The notes under the pieces are model-generated. The model saw nothing but the letters and a program-made list of their open reading frames with translations. It did not search any database and was not told where the DNA came from. A program made the translations under genes and the position numbers. A stretch of DNA of 64,000 bases. It comes from Lentibacillus salicampi. GTDB taxonomy: Bacteria; Bacillota; Bacilli; Bacillales; Amphibacillaceae. Shown one piece after another: positions 1 to 9,027 of the stretch. The stretch is taken from positions 143,669-207,668 of the forward strand of contig NZ_SRHY01000004.1 of the NCBI RefSeq assembly GCF_004565465.1, written 5' to 3'. Position 1 is the stretch's first letter. Every line of letters starts with the position of its first letter.

Positions 1-1
1 T

Positions 2-313
2 AAAACACATTATGGTGAACACAAGGACAAGCCCTTTTTCGGGGAATTGGTTGAATTTATCACATCCGGCCCCGTTTTCGCTATGGTCTGGGAAGGTGAG
101 AATGTTATTGCGACTGCCCGAGGCATGATGGGAAAAACAAACCCGCTTGAAGCAGAACCGGGAACGATCCGTGGCGACTTTGGCATGACAGTAGGCAAAA
201 ATATTATTCATGGATCCGATTCAGCAGAAAGTGCGGAAAAAGAAATTAACCTGTTTTTCGAAAGCAGTGAAGTGCTTGCTTATTCGAAACAAGACAGTGA
301 GTGGATTTATTAA
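2..313 (+). CDS. ndk: Nucleoside diphosphate kinase, C-terminal part
   Basis: The reading frame is open from the left edge, so the N-terminal third lies outside the window. The enzyme moves the gamma phosphate from ATP onto other (d)NDPs through a phosphohistidine in the cytosol. The visible part has the family's NIIHGSDS active-site motif, with the phosphorylated His encoded at 209-211, preceded by the conserved [15 protein letters not shown] stretch. The protein ends normally at TAA. In B. subtilis ndk is followed by cheR and then the aro genes. Here cheR is absent and a 361-bp repeat element begins 26 bp after the stop. Family assignment is certain; only completeness is unknown. Confidence 0.96.
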   Translation, partial: KTHYGEHKDKPFFGELVEFITSGPVFAMVWEGENVIATARGMMGKTNPLEAEPGTIRGDFGMTVGKNIIHGSDSAESAEKEINLFFESSEVLAYSKQDSEWIY

Positions 314-339
314 GAACCAAGGCTGCTGGTTGCTTCAAA

Positions 340-700
340 AGATAAGAAAGTATAAAATTTGAGCTTTATTTTTATTCTCGGACAGAACAAGTCATGTCCA
401 GTTCCAGCGCCCAGCAATAGCAGATCTTTTGGTGGGGCGAGCTTTAGCGCAGCCCCAAACTTCACACTCCGCCACTACGATAAGTCAACATCGGTTCGCT
501 TGATAAAGGAAGGCCGACTAAGAACGGCCTTGCCGGCCAACGTCGGCATACCCCTGATGCAGGGGCATGTTTCCTTTATCTCATTGCGGCTAGTGGGGAG
601 GATCGGCTAACCCCGCCGCGATGCGCGGCAACGCCGACCCACCTGTGATGCACAGGCGCAGTTTGTACGTTGCTAAACGGGCGCTTGCGCTTTTCTTATA
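340..700 (-). repeat. MITE-like element, long subtype (copy 1)
   Basis: The left end AGATAAGAAAG (340-350) and the right end CTTTTCTTATA (690-700) are near-perfect terminal inverted repeats. Reversed, the sequence shares its GATAAGAAAGTATAAAATTT end and the GTCCAG-TTCCAGCGCC block with the elements at 31400, 48425 and 56923. Its GACCCAC...GCGCAGTTTGTACG block also occurs in the element at 13856. The interior is GC-rich and full of short hairpins. An open frame of about 80 codons runs through it, but it has no ribosome binding site and no recognisable protein. It fills most of the gap where cheR would be expected. Confidence 0.7.
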
Positions 701-726
701 AATTTTATCCTCAGTTACCTGAGAAA

Positions 727-761
727 CATAAAGACCTTCGTGTTAAGCGAAGGTCTTTATG
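727..761. terminator. Perfect 14-bp hairpin between repeat and aroC
   Basis: CATAAAGACCTTCG (727-740) and its exact complement (748-761) flank a 7-nt loop. No good T-run follows on either strand, so it may be a terminator remnant or a structured repeat. A second short hairpin (GGGGG/CCCCC, 771-786) follows. Confidence 0.5.
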
Positions 762-842
762 AATAAAACGGGGGGATGAGGCCCCCATGTTGTCGGCAGT
801 ATGGAACAATATTCACACTTATATTAAAAGATTAAGAATAGC

Positions 843-876
843 AATACGTTTGTTATGACAGCAAGCGTATTTTTTC
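843..876 (+). terminator. Rho-independent terminator upstream of the aro operon
   Basis: AATACGTTTG (843-852) pairs with CAAGCGTATT (862-871), allowing one G-U pair, and runs into TTTTTTC. It would isolate the aro operon from upstream transcription. It could also act as a leader attenuator if the aro promoter lies further upstream. Confidence 0.55.
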
Positions 877-1013
877 TTGAACCATTCCGATGTTTATCTC
901 ATTTTTCCGATACATGAATCTCTGGAAGTTTTGAAACTTTTTTAAAGTGTAACAAAAAATCGGTCATTTATGATATAGTAATACAAAATTCATCTTCAGA
1001 GGAGGCTGCTCAC

Positions 1014-2186
1014 ATGCGTTATTTGACAGCGGGGGAATCACATGGCAAACAATTAACTACGATTATTGAAGGTGTTCCATCCAATATGCCGCTCGTTCAG
1101 GATGACATTAATCAGTCATTGCGCCGCAGACAAAAAGGTCATGGGCGTGGTAAACGGATGCAAATCGAAAAAGATATGGCCGAAATCACCAGTGGGGTTC
1201 GCCATGGTTATACATTGGGCTCACCTATTTCCCTTATCATACATAATGATGATTTTAAACATTGGGTGGATATCATGGGGGAAGATCCAATCGAAGAAAG
1301 GGCAGACAAAAAACTAAGACGAACTGTCTCACGCCCCAGGCCGGGTCATGCTGATCTGAATGGTGCTTTGAAATATGGCCATCGAGATATGCGCAATGTG
1401 CTGGAACGCTCTTCGGCAAGAGAAACAGCTGCCAGAGTAGCTGCCGGAGCTGTTGCTAAAACACTGCTGAAGCAGCTGGGAATTGAAGTCTCCGGGTATG
1501 TTAAGGAAATAGCCGGTATTGTTGCTCACGATCAATCAACTCTTACAATGGAACAGCGGCAGCACGTGTCTGAGGAATCTCCTGTCCGAACGTTGGATAA
1601 AGGTGTCGAACAGGAGATGATGGATGCCATCGATCAGGCTAAAAAAGATGGTGATTCAATAGGTGGTGTTGCAGAAGTTTACGTGGAAGGTGTCCCGGCG
1701 GGTCTTGGATCGTATGTTCAGTATGACCGGAAACTGGACAGCAGGATAGCTGGCAGTGTGGTTAGCATCAACGCTTTTAAGGGGGTCGAATTCGGTCTTG
1801 GATTCGAAGCAGCGCAAAAAAACGGCAGTGAAGTACACGATGAAATAGCCTGGAATGAACAAGCTGGCTATCACCGTAAATCAAACCGCCTTGGCGGATT
1901 TGAAGGGGGCATGACAACCGGTATGCCAATTGTCGTGAAGGGTGTCATGAAGCCGATCCCAACCCTTTATAAGCCGCTCCAAAGTGTCGATATCGAAACG
2001 AAAGAACCGTTCAACGCAAGTATTGAGCGGTCAGACTCTTGTGCAGTACCCGCAGCTTCAGTTGTTATGGAACATGTTGTCGCGTTTGAAGTGGCCAAAG
2101 CCATTACCGAACAATTTCCAAGTGATCATTTTCCAAAATTGAAACAGGCAATCAATGATTATCGAGAGGAAATAAGGTGTTTCTGA
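1014..2186 (+). CDS. aroC: Chorismate synthase
   Basis: Catalyses 5-enolpyruvylshikimate-3-phosphate to chorismate with reduced FMN, the last step of the shikimate pathway, in the cytosol. The 390-residue product has the usual bacillar length. It carries the N-terminal GESHGKQL signature (7-14), the GHGRGKRM segment (43-50), [12 protein letters not shown] (63-74) and the [18 protein letters not shown] signature (132-149), all typical of the family. A GAGGAGG ribosome binding site precedes ATG. This is B. subtilis aroF under the older name. Its stop codon overlaps the aroB ATG by one base (TGATG), so the two are translationally coupled. It heads the aroC-aroB-hisC-tyrA-aroA operon. Confidence 0.98.
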   Translation: MRYLTAGESHGKQLTTIIEGVPSNMPLVQDDINQSLRRRQKGHGRGKRMQIEKDMAEITSGVRHGYTLGSPISLIIHNDDFKHWVDIMGEDPIEERADKKLRRTVSRPRPGHADLNGALKYGHRDMRNVLERSSARETAARVAAGAVAKTLLKQLGIEVSGYVKEIAGIVAHDQSTLTMEQRQHVSEESPVRTLDKGVEQEMMDAIDQAKKDGDSIGGVAEVYVEGVPAGLGSYVQYDRKLDSRIAGSVVSINAFKGVEFGLGFEAAQKNGSEVHDEIAWNEQAGYHRKSNRLGGFEGGMTTGMPIVVKGVMKPIPTLYKPLQSVDIETKEPFNASIERSDSCAVPAASVVMEHVVAFEVAKAITEQFPSDHFPKLKQAINDYREEIRCF

Positions 2187-3265
2187 TGAACGAAACGAGT
2201 GTAAAATCAGCGGCCCATTTGTATCCTGTGTATATCGGCGAAAACCTCCGTCACCAGACAGACCACTATTTGTCGAAGTCCTATTCCTCTGTTCTGATCA
2301 TTACGGATGAAACAGTGGCTTCTCACTATTTATCGGATGTTCAGGAAAGCGTGTCACAGGAAACTGTGTATGTTCATGTGATTCCGGCAGGGGAAAAAGC
2401 AAAAAGTGTTGATACATTTTATCAGCTGCACACGAAAGCCATTGAATATGGTCTTGACAGACAGTCGCTCATAATCGCACTCGGCGGTGGCGTTGTTGGC
2501 GATGTGGCAGGTTTTGTTGCTGCCACCTTTATGCGCGGAATTGATTTTATCCAAATGCCGACAACCATCCTTGCACATGACAGCAGTGTTGGTGGAAAAG
2601 TCGCGATCAATCATGAACAGGGAAAAAACCTGATCGGCAGTTTTTATGCACCTGTTGCTGTTATTTATGACGTGGGGACGCTTCATACATTACCTGACAA
2701 CGAAATCAGATCCGGCTATGCAGAGTTATTGAAGGAAGCATTGCTCGCGGATGGAGATTTATATCAATCACTCATCATGAAAGATCTTTCGTCGCTATCC
2801 AATAAGGACCTTGCCGATAAATTACTTAAAGGCATTGAAATTAAAGCTGGAATTGTCGGGATCGATGAGCGTGAATCAGGTATACGGCAACATCTCAATC
2901 TTGGGCACACATTGGGACATGCTTTGGAATCTTTACTCGGTTACGGCTACCGGACACATGGTGAATTAGTCGCTCTAGGCTTATTATTTGCTTTTAGAGT
3001 CAGCGAAAAAACATTTTCATCACAGCTGCCGTACGAACAATTATATACTTGGCTTAAAAGCAATGGTTATCCATTCAAATTACCATTTGTTGAGCCGGCG
3101 AGAATTCTGTCAAAAATGAAAAAAGATAAAAAAACATTGCGCACCACGATTCAAATGGTCCTTTTAAAGGATATTGCCAAACCAGCATTAGTGGAAATAA
3201 GTGATGAAGATCTATTGAACTACTTGCATGATTTCCAGAAAGAGCTTGAACAAAGAAACGATTGA
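2186..3265 (+). CDS. aroB: 3-dehydroquinate synthase
   Basis: Converts DAHP to 3-dehydroquinate using NAD+ and a divalent metal, the second step of the shikimate pathway. The product (359 residues from ATG 2186) has the glycine-rich NAD site GGGVVGDVAGFVA (100-112), the PTTILAHDSSVGGK active-site segment (126-139), and the metal ligands in SGYAELLKE and HLNLGHTLGHALE. A GTG at 2177 would add three residues and has GAGGA at a good distance, so the start is ambiguous by nine bases. It is followed 17 bp later by hisC. In B. subtilis aroH and the six trp genes lie between aroB and hisC; they are absent here. Confidence 0.97.
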   Translation: MNETSVKSAAHLYPVYIGENLRHQTDHYLSKSYSSVLIITDETVASHYLSDVQESVSQETVYVHVIPAGEKAKSVDTFYQLHTKAIEYGLDRQSLIIALGGGVVGDVAGFVAATFMRGIDFIQMPTTILAHDSSVGGKVAINHEQGKNLIGSFYAPVAVIYDVGTLHTLPDNEIRSGYAELLKEALLADGDLYQSLIMKDLSSLSNKDLADKLLKGIEIKAGIVGIDERESGIRQHLNLGHTLGHALESLLGYGYRTHGELVALGLLFAFRVSEKTFSSQLPYEQLYTWLKSNGYPFKLPFVEPARILSKMKKDKKTLRTTIQMVLLKDIAKPALVEISDEDLLNYLHDFQKELEQRND

Positions 3266-3282
3266 ATGAGAGGCGGTACGGC

Positions 3283-4389
3283 ATGAAAAGCAAACATATA
3301 TTAACGGAAATGACGCCTTATCAGCCCGGGAAACAGACAGAAGAAGTCAAAAGAGAATATGGGCTGAACCGGATTGTCAAGCTGGCATCAAATGAAAACC
3401 CATTTGGTTATTCCAAGAAAGTCGATGATTATCTTTCCGAACAGAAACCAGCACTTAACATTTACCCGGATGGCTATACATCGGAATTAAGACATGCCCT
3501 TGCAAACAAGTTGGGCGTTTCGGAAAAACAGCTGATTTTCGGAAATGGCACAGATGAGGTTGTGCAACTCATCGGACGCGCTTATTTATACCCAGGCGCC
3601 AACGCCGTTATGGCAACCCCGACATTTCCGCAGTATAAGCACAATGCACTCGTTGAAGGTGCTGACGTAAAAGAAGTTGCAACCAGAAACGGGTATCATG
3701 ACCTTTCAGGAATGCTGGATGCCATAGACGACAGTACGAACGTTGTCTGGCTGTGTTCACCGAATAACCCGACAGGATGTCTTATTCCCAATGATGATTT
3801 TTACGACTTTATGGAAAAATGTCCATCAGACGTTTTGGTTGTTGTGGATCAAGCTTATCTTGAGTACGCTGACAGAGTGCTGTCCCCGGATAGATTATCC
3901 GATTTGGATCAATACAAAAATTTAGTGATTCTGCGTACGTTTTCCAAAGCATACGGGCTGGCAGGCTTACGAATCGGCTATGGCATTGCAAACGAAGAGT
4001 TAATACCGGGACTTGACGTTGTCAGAGGTCCTTTTAATACGTCATCTATCGCCCAAAAAGCGGCATTACTGGCACTGGAGGATGACGCATTTATTGAAGA
4101 TACGTTTAGCCGGAATCGTTCGAATAAACAATCATTCGAACAATTTTTGGATTCAATCGGCTGGCATTACTATGATTCCCAAACAAATTTTTTACTCGTT
4201 TCCACGCCTATCAGTGGTGAGAAGGTGTTCCATTATTTACAGGAGAATGGTTTTATCGTCCGTCCAGGTGAAGGGCTTGGTTCCCCGAAAACAGTGCGGG
4301 TGACCATCGGCAATGAAACGGACATGGAAGATTTACAAGAAGTATTATACAAACTGCACCAGAAGGTAAATGAGGGATTATTAACGTGA
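3283..4389 (+). CDS. hisC: Histidinol-phosphate / aromatic amino acid aminotransferase
   Basis: PLP enzyme of fold type I. In Bacillus the aro-linked HisC serves both histidine synthesis (histidinol phosphate) and the last transamination to phenylalanine and tyrosine. The 368-residue product has LASNENPFG near the N-terminus (34-42), the SPNNPTG loop (159-165), VDQAYLEY (188-195) and the Schiff-base lysine K222 in TFSKAYGLAGLRIGYG. The start at ATG 3283 is chosen because GAGAGGCGG sits 6-7 bases upstream; an in-frame TTG at 3262 overlaps the aroB stop and has no such site. The end overlaps tyrA by four bases (GTGA). Confidence 0.96.
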   Translation: MKSKHILTEMTPYQPGKQTEEVKREYGLNRIVKLASNENPFGYSKKVDDYLSEQKPALNIYPDGYTSELRHALANKLGVSEKQLIFGNGTDEVVQLIGRAYLYPGANAVMATPTFPQYKHNALVEGADVKEVATRNGYHDLSGMLDAIDDSTNVVWLCSPNNPTGCLIPNDDFYDFMEKCPSDVLVVVDQAYLEYADRVLSPDRLSDLDQYKNLVILRTFSKAYGLAGLRIGYGIANEELIPGLDVVRGPFNTSSIAQKAALLALEDDAFIEDTFSRNRSNKQSFEQFLDSIGWHYYDSQTNFLLVSTPISGEKVFHYLQENGFIVRPGEGLGSPKTVRVTIGNETDMEDLQEVLYKLHQKVNEGLLT

Positions 4390-5486
4390 AAAAGACAGTA
4401 GTCATTATCGGACTTGGCCTGATTGGCGGCTCTCTGGCCAAAAGTCTTCATGAATCGAAAGATAACTATATTATTGGCTGTGACGTTAATCAACATACAC
4501 TTGAATTCGCGTTGATGAATGAAATGATTGACGAATCCAGTTCGAGTCTAGCAGAAGCTGCCAAAAATGCCGATATTATTATTTTAGGAACACCCATTAC
4601 CGAAACCATTGATTATATGACCCAGTTGGAACAGATCAGTTTTGATCATGATGTAATTGTGACAGATGTATCTTCAGTTAAAAAGCCAGTCATTGATAAA
4701 GCGAACACATTGACCAATCAGCACATCCAGTTCATCGGCGGCCATCCGATGGCAGGGTCGCATAAAAGAGGGGTTACAGCAGCCAAAGGACATCTGTTTG
4801 AGAACGCCATATACGTGCTGTCCCCGGCCACGAATTGTCCGGCAACAGCAGTAGATACCCTGGAAGAGCTGTTGCAGAATACAAACAGTCATATGATCAC
4901 GTTAAAGGCTACTGAACATGATGAGATGACAGGGGTTGTTTCCCATTTTCCCCACCTGATTGCCTCTGCACTCGTTCAACAAGCCAAAAAGTGGGAGGAA
5001 ACACATGAATTCATTCCAAAGCTTGCTGCCGGTGGTTTTCGCGATGTGACAAGAATAGCATCAAGCAACCCGGAGCTGTGGCAGGATATTTTCTATCATA
5101 ATAAACAAAAAATGGTGCGGATGATTGATGATTGGACACACGAAATGACTGCCTTAAAGCAGATGCTCCAAAATGATGGCAGGACAGAGCTGACAGACTA
5201 TTTGAAACAGGCAAAGGATTACCGCGATGGTCTCGGTGCCAAGAAAAAGGGTGCTATCCCGTCTTTTTATGACCTGTATGTCGACATTCGCGACCAGACT
5301 GGAGCCATTGCTTCTGTTGCAAATTTGCTGGCGGAAGAAGAAATCAGCATTACCAATATAAGAATACTCGAGATACGCGAAGGCATTACGGGTGTTTTGC
5401 GATTAAGTGTATCCACGAAAAATGAGCAGCTGAAAAGTCAACGGATTTTACAGCAGTATGGCTATGAGTTAATGCTTGAAGAATAA
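4386..5486 (+). CDS. tyrA: Prephenate dehydrogenase with C-terminal ACT domain
   Basis: Oxidatively decarboxylates prephenate to 4-hydroxyphenylpyruvate with NAD+, on the way to tyrosine. The 366-residue product starts with a Rossmann segment, GLGLIGGSLAKS (9-20), and has the catalytic-region motif GGHPMAGSHKRG. A C-terminal ACT domain follows (about 295-366, with DQTGAIASVANLLAEE), expected to bind tyrosine for feedback control. It starts with GTG overlapping the hisC stop by four bases, with GAGGG upstream. The order hisC-tyrA-aroA matches B. subtilis. Confidence 0.97.
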   Translation: MKKTVVIIGLGLIGGSLAKSLHESKDNYIIGCDVNQHTLEFALMNEMIDESSSSLAEAAKNADIIILGTPITETIDYMTQLEQISFDHDVIVTDVSSVKKPVIDKANTLTNQHIQFIGGHPMAGSHKRGVTAAKGHLFENAIYVLSPATNCPATAVDTLEELLQNTNSHMITLKATEHDEMTGVVSHFPHLIASALVQQAKKWEETHEFIPKLAAGGFRDVTRIASSNPELWQDIFYHNKQKMVRMIDDWTHEMTALKQMLQNDGRTELTDYLKQAKDYRDGLGAKKKGAIPSFYDLYVDIRDQTGAIASVANLLAEEEISITNIRILEIREGITGVLRLSVSTKNEQLKSQRILQQYGYELMLEE

Positions 5487-5511
5487 TCAAACAGAGGGGA
5501 AGGGATTCCAG

Positions 5512-6807
5512 TTGAAAGAGGTAACATTAACACCATTATCAGTCCCACTCTCGGGGCAATTGCAAGTACCAGGGGACAAATCAATCTCTCACCGCGCCGT
5601 GATATTGGGATCTCTTGCAGAGGGGACGACAAACATCACGAACTTTTTAACTGGTGAGGATTGTATGCGAACGGTACACGCTTTTAGACAGTTCGGCGTA
5701 TCAATTGAGCAGAACGGCAGTTCGCTTAAAATTAACAGCAGCGGTCCCGCGAGTTTTAAAGAACCGTTAGCGCCTCTTTATTTCGGTAATTCGGGAACCA
5801 CTGCCCGACTGATGCTTGGTGTACTTGCTGGTTTGCCATTTTTCACGTCCGTATATGGTGATGTTTCTTTGGCAGCACGTCCTATGGATCGGGTGATTTC
5901 CCCGCTGAAAAAACTGGGGGCTTGGTTTGATGGACGTGCAGGTGGCTCCCGTTTGCCGATGGCGGTAAGAGGTGGAAATCTTGAGGGTATTCACTATACA
6001 TTGCCGGTAAAAAGTGCACAAGTAAAATCAGCGGTGCTGCTGGCCGGGCTATTTGCCGAAGGGGTAACAGAAGTGATCGAGGAGACCCCTTCCCGAAATC
6101 ATTCTGAAAACATGCTACAAGCATTTGGTGCCGATATAACTGAAAAAAATCACCACATCCGGATCACAAACCATAAATCGTTGAAGGCGACCGATGTTGA
6201 CGTCCCGGGTGACATTTCCTCAGCAGCCTTTTTTATGGCAGCTGCAGCGATTGTCCCTGGCAGTAAATTGACGTTGACAAATGTTGGGCTTAATGACAGC
6301 CGTACAGGAATTATTGATGTTTTGCAGGAAATGGGAGCATCGGTAGCTATTTCAAATAAGCAAGTGACTGGCGGCGAAGCATACGGGGATGTTACGATTT
6401 CCTCTCAAAAACTTAAGGGGGTTGTCATAAAAGGTGACATCATTCCAAGGTTAATTGATGAGATTCCGGTTATCGCGTTAGTGGCTACCCAGGCAGAAGG
6501 TGAAACGGTTATCCGTGACGCAACAGAACTGCGGCTGAAGGAAACAGACCGTATCAAAGCAGTGACAGATGGCTTAACTCGCCTTGGGGCCAATGTCAAA
6601 CCAACAGAAGATGGCATGATTATTAAAGGTATTACTGCACTGACTGGCGGAAGGGTAAAAGCGTATCATGATCACCGGATTGCTATGATGCATGCCGTTG
6701 CATCTTTCATTACAAAAGAGAACGTTATAATCGATGATATTTCATCCATCGCTGTATCCTACCCAGACTTTTTTGAGCATCTAAACAGGGTAACCAATAA
6801 AAACTAA
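5512..6807 (+). CDS. aroA: 3-phosphoshikimate 1-carboxyvinyltransferase (EPSP synthase)
   Basis: Joins shikimate 3-phosphate and phosphoenolpyruvate to form EPSP, the substrate of the AroC encoded first in this operon. The product (431 residues) shows the PGDKSISHRA motif with K23, the NSGTTARLM motif, RPMDR, and late active-site residues in RLKETDRI and DHRIAMMHAV. The start is TTG 5512, because GAGGGGAAGGGA lies six bases upstream and the protein then aligns with family N-termini; an upstream in-frame TTG at 5476 lies inside tyrA. Known as aroE in B. subtilis. The operon ends at the terminator 18 bp downstream. Confidence 0.97.
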   Translation: MKEVTLTPLSVPLSGQLQVPGDKSISHRAVILGSLAEGTTNITNFLTGEDCMRTVHAFRQFGVSIEQNGSSLKINSSGPASFKEPLAPLYFGNSGTTARLMLGVLAGLPFFTSVYGDVSLAARPMDRVISPLKKLGAWFDGRAGGSRLPMAVRGGNLEGIHYTLPVKSAQVKSAVLLAGLFAEGVTEVIEETPSRNHSENMLQAFGADITEKNHHIRITNHKSLKATDVDVPGDISSAAFFMAAAAIVPGSKLTLTNVGLNDSRTGIIDVLQEMGASVAISNKQVTGGEAYGDVTISSQKLKGVVIKGDIIPRLIDEIPVIALVATQAEGETVIRDATELRLKETDRIKAVTDGLTRLGANVKPTEDGMIIKGITALTGGRVKAYHDHRIAMMHAVASFITKENVIIDDISSIAVSYPDFFEHLNRVTNKN

Positions 6808-6825
6808 AGTACGAACTTCAATCAG

Positions 6826-6855
6826 TGGGGGATTTCATTAGCCCCCAATTTTTTG
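6826..6855 (+). terminator. Terminator of the aro operon
   Basis: TGGGGG (6826-6831) and CCCCCA (6842-6847) form the stem, followed by a T-run to 6854. The left flank AACTTCAATCAGTGG resembles the hairpin repeats at 8250 and 44976, so the terminator may itself derive from that repeat. Confidence 0.8.
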
Positions 6856-6928
6856 TCCTTGAATAAACAAAGTGTTTCCGATATGATAAAAAAATCAGAA
6901 GATATGTATGAATGAAAGGATGTTCTTC

Positions 6929-8194
6929 ATGGACAGCACGATAATGGAAGCCGTTCATCTGATGGAGGCAAAACAATCGGACAAGGCGATTTCAATGCTT
7001 GAAGATTATTTGCCGAATGCTGATGATGAAGAAAAATTTACCATTGCCGAATTATACATTCAATGGGGGTTTTTAACGGAAGCAATTGATATCCTCCAGG
7101 AATTAACGCAGCGTTTTCCAAACGAGAGTGAGATAAAAATTATGCTAGCGGACGTTTATATTGAGCAGGATAATGATGGGGAAGCGATAAACATGCTGAA
7201 TGAAATCGATGAAGATGACCCCGCCTATGTACAGGCCCTGATGCAGCTGGCAGATTTATATCAGGCACAGGGATTATTTGAAGTTGCTGAGCAAAAATTA
7301 TTAGCGGCCAAGCATTATGAACCTAACGAGCCAATTATTGATTTTGCACTTGGCGAATTGCTCTTTTCGAATAGTGATTACCGCGAGGCGATTACCTATT
7401 ATGAAAAGATACTACCTGTTGCAAAAGAAGTAGCCAACGTATCGATTAATGACAGGCTGGCAGAGGCATACGCGGCATCCGGAGAATATGAGAAGGCACT
7501 GGAAACCTATCAGGATATCGACAGTGAGGATCCGGATACATTGTTTAAATACGGCTTCACTGCGCTGCATGCAGGACGCCGGGACATTGCCATCCAAGCG
7601 TGGAAACATGTCATCGAACAGGACATGTACTATCATACAGCCTATTACCAATTGGCAAAAGCTTATGAAGATGAAGAAATGATTGACGAAGCGTATGAAA
7701 CAGCCAAACAAGGCATCAAGGTAGATGAATTTAACAAAGAGCTGTACTTTTTCGCAGGTTCAATGGCACACCAGTTAAATAAAGACGATGAAAGTGAAAA
7801 ATGGGTTCGGGAAGCTGTCACACTTGATCCGGACTACAAAGAAGCGATTTTGTTCTTAATTGAGTTATTTAAACAACAGGAAAAAGAGGACAGCATTGTT
7901 GACCTGGTGAATGATATTAAAAAGCTGGGTGCAAATGATCCTCTCTACGAATGGGAGCTTGCTCGTGCGTACAATGAATTAGAATCATATAACGATGCAT
8001 TAAAGCGCTACCAGGAAGCATATAATAGCTTAAATCAGGATAGTGATTTCCTGAAAGAATACGGCTATTTCCTGACAGAGGAAGGGAGGATCGATAACGC
8101 CATCCAAATATTTGAGGAATATTTGCTTCAACAGCCGCTGGATCCTGAAATCGAAGAATTTGTACAACGGCTAAAGCAGACCGGGGAAAATTAG
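6929..8194 (+). CDS. ypiA: TPR-repeat protein, YpiA type
   Basis: The product (421 residues from ATG 6929) is built almost wholly of tetratricopeptide repeats, alpha-hairpins of about 34 residues such as the one around YYEKILPVAKEVANVSINDRLAEAYAASGEYEKAL. It is very acidic and has no signal peptide or membrane segment. TPR proteins act as docking scaffolds, but the partner of YpiA is not known to me. The position between aroA and ypiB-ypiF-qcrABC is the same as in B. subtilis. ATG 6929 is preferred to ATG 6908 because GAAAGGA lies eight bases before it. Confidence 0.88.
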   Translation: MDSTIMEAVHLMEAKQSDKAISMLEDYLPNADDEEKFTIAELYIQWGFLTEAIDILQELTQRFPNESEIKIMLADVYIEQDNDGEAINMLNEIDEDDPAYVQALMQLADLYQAQGLFEVAEQKLLAAKHYEPNEPIIDFALGELLFSNSDYREAITYYEKILPVAKEVANVSINDRLAEAYAASGEYEKALETYQDIDSEDPDTLFKYGFTALHAGRRDIAIQAWKHVIEQDMYYHTAYYQLAKAYEDEEMIDEAYETAKQGIKVDEFNKELYFFAGSMAHQLNKDDESEKWVREAVTLDPDYKEAILFLIELFKQQEKEDSIVDLVNDIKKLGANDPLYEWELARAYNELESYNDALKRYQEAYNSLNQDSDFLKEYGYFLTEEGRIDNAIQIFEEYLLQQPLDPEIEEFVQRLKQTGEN

Positions 8195-8249
8195 TCCACA
8201 TGAATGCATATAAAAGGATGTGTTCAAAAAGAAGGATAAAGTGAAACTT

Positions 8250-8280
8250 CATTCAGCGGGACAATTTGCTCCGCTGAATG
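8250..8280. repeat. Hairpin repeat (CATTCAGCGG type)
   Basis: CATTCAGCGG (8250-8259) and CCGCTGAATG (8271-8280) form a perfect 10-bp stem with an 11-nt loop. The gap to ypiB continues with a second G/C-rich inverted segment (GGGGG around 8297 and GCCCCT around 8321). The same stem, with AACTTCAT in front, recurs in reverse at 44976-45003 and partly at 6815. No T-run follows, so it is a palindromic repeat rather than a clear terminator. Confidence 0.55.
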
Positions 8281-8364
8281 TCGGTGACCAGAATCGGGGG
8301 TTTAGAGGTAGTTAGTTGCCCCTGGGATTTTTGAATAGTCTATAAAAGGAGGTTCGTTACATCA

Positions 8365-8928
8365 ATGCAAACTCCTGTTTCTATAAAAGATAAAAAAAGT
8401 TTTATTCAATGGTTCTTGAATCACTATCAGTTAAAAAAGCGGGAAAGTGTATGGATTCTCAATTACATTGTTAACCATCAAAAGCTGCTGTCAAATATCC
8501 ATTTTGTACGAGAGGCTAAATTCTGCCCGCGGGGATTAGTCATGACCAGTACTTGTTCCGATGAAGTCCCGTTCCGCTTTTATAAGAAGCAATTAGTAAC
8601 GACCGATGCGGAAAAGTCTTTTCATGACATACGGATGAATCAGCATGAGCCATTATACATTCAATTGAATTTTAATAAATCCTACCAGAATATCTTCTAT
8701 GCAGCGGTACTTGTTGAAAATCCGTTCATTCCTGATGAATACTTCATAACAGAGAAAGATCAGAAAATGGCGAAACAGTTATTGGATAAAACCATTTATG
8801 ACTCTCGACGGAAATCCCTTCAAAAAGAAATAGACAACGCTTTAGATGAACGTAATCAGCAAACTTTCATCGAGCTGTCCAAACAACTACATAAACTGGA
8901 AAACGCTAAATCAGATCAACCTTTTTGA
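8365..8928 (+). CDS. ypiB: UPF0302 family protein YpiB
   Basis: The 187-residue soluble protein matches the YpiB layout. An N-terminal region of about 150 residues contains the FLNHYQLKKRESVWILNYI and CPRGLVMTS segments, followed by a short charged helical C-terminus (KSLQKEIDNALDERN). This family is confined to Bacilli and lies just upstream of ypiF-qcrABC, but its biochemical role is not established to my knowledge. An AAAGGAGG site lies 12 bases before ATG, slightly far. It ends in its own terminator, so it is not co-transcribed strongly with ypiF. Confidence 0.88.
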   Translation: MQTPVSIKDKKSFIQWFLNHYQLKKRESVWILNYIVNHQKLLSNIHFVREAKFCPRGLVMTSTCSDEVPFRFYKKQLVTTDAEKSFHDIRMNQHEPLYIQLNFNKSYQNIFYAAVLVENPFIPDEYFITEKDQKMAKQLLDKTIYDSRRKSLQKEIDNALDERNQQTFIELSKQLHKLENAKSDQPF

Positions 8929-8952
8929 CATATGCAGAGGTTGATTTTTTTT
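8915..8952 (+). terminator. Terminator after ypiB
   Basis: ATCAACCT (8915-8922) pairs with AGGTTGAT (8938-8945) and runs into TTTTTTT. The left arm overlaps the ypiB stop region. Confidence 0.85.
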
Positions 8953-9027
8953 GTGGCATTAGGATAAGATGTAATTTATATGGAGTTTTTTCTTTTGAAG
9001 TATAGACAGAAGGGCAGGTTGTATACT

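Noticed and set aside
359..610. 83-codon open frame in the first intergenic region
   Set aside because: It lies entirely inside the repeat element at 340-700, has no ribosome binding site, and its open frame follows from GC-rich composition.
340..700. Group II intron or other catalytic RNA
   Set aside because: Terminator-adjacent placement suggested a group IIC intron, but there is no GUGYG start, no domain V-like hairpin and no reverse transcriptase in any copy.
2354..2686. 110-codon frame opposite aroB
   Set aside because: Antisense shadow of a certain gene; codon use and composition are those of the complementary strand.
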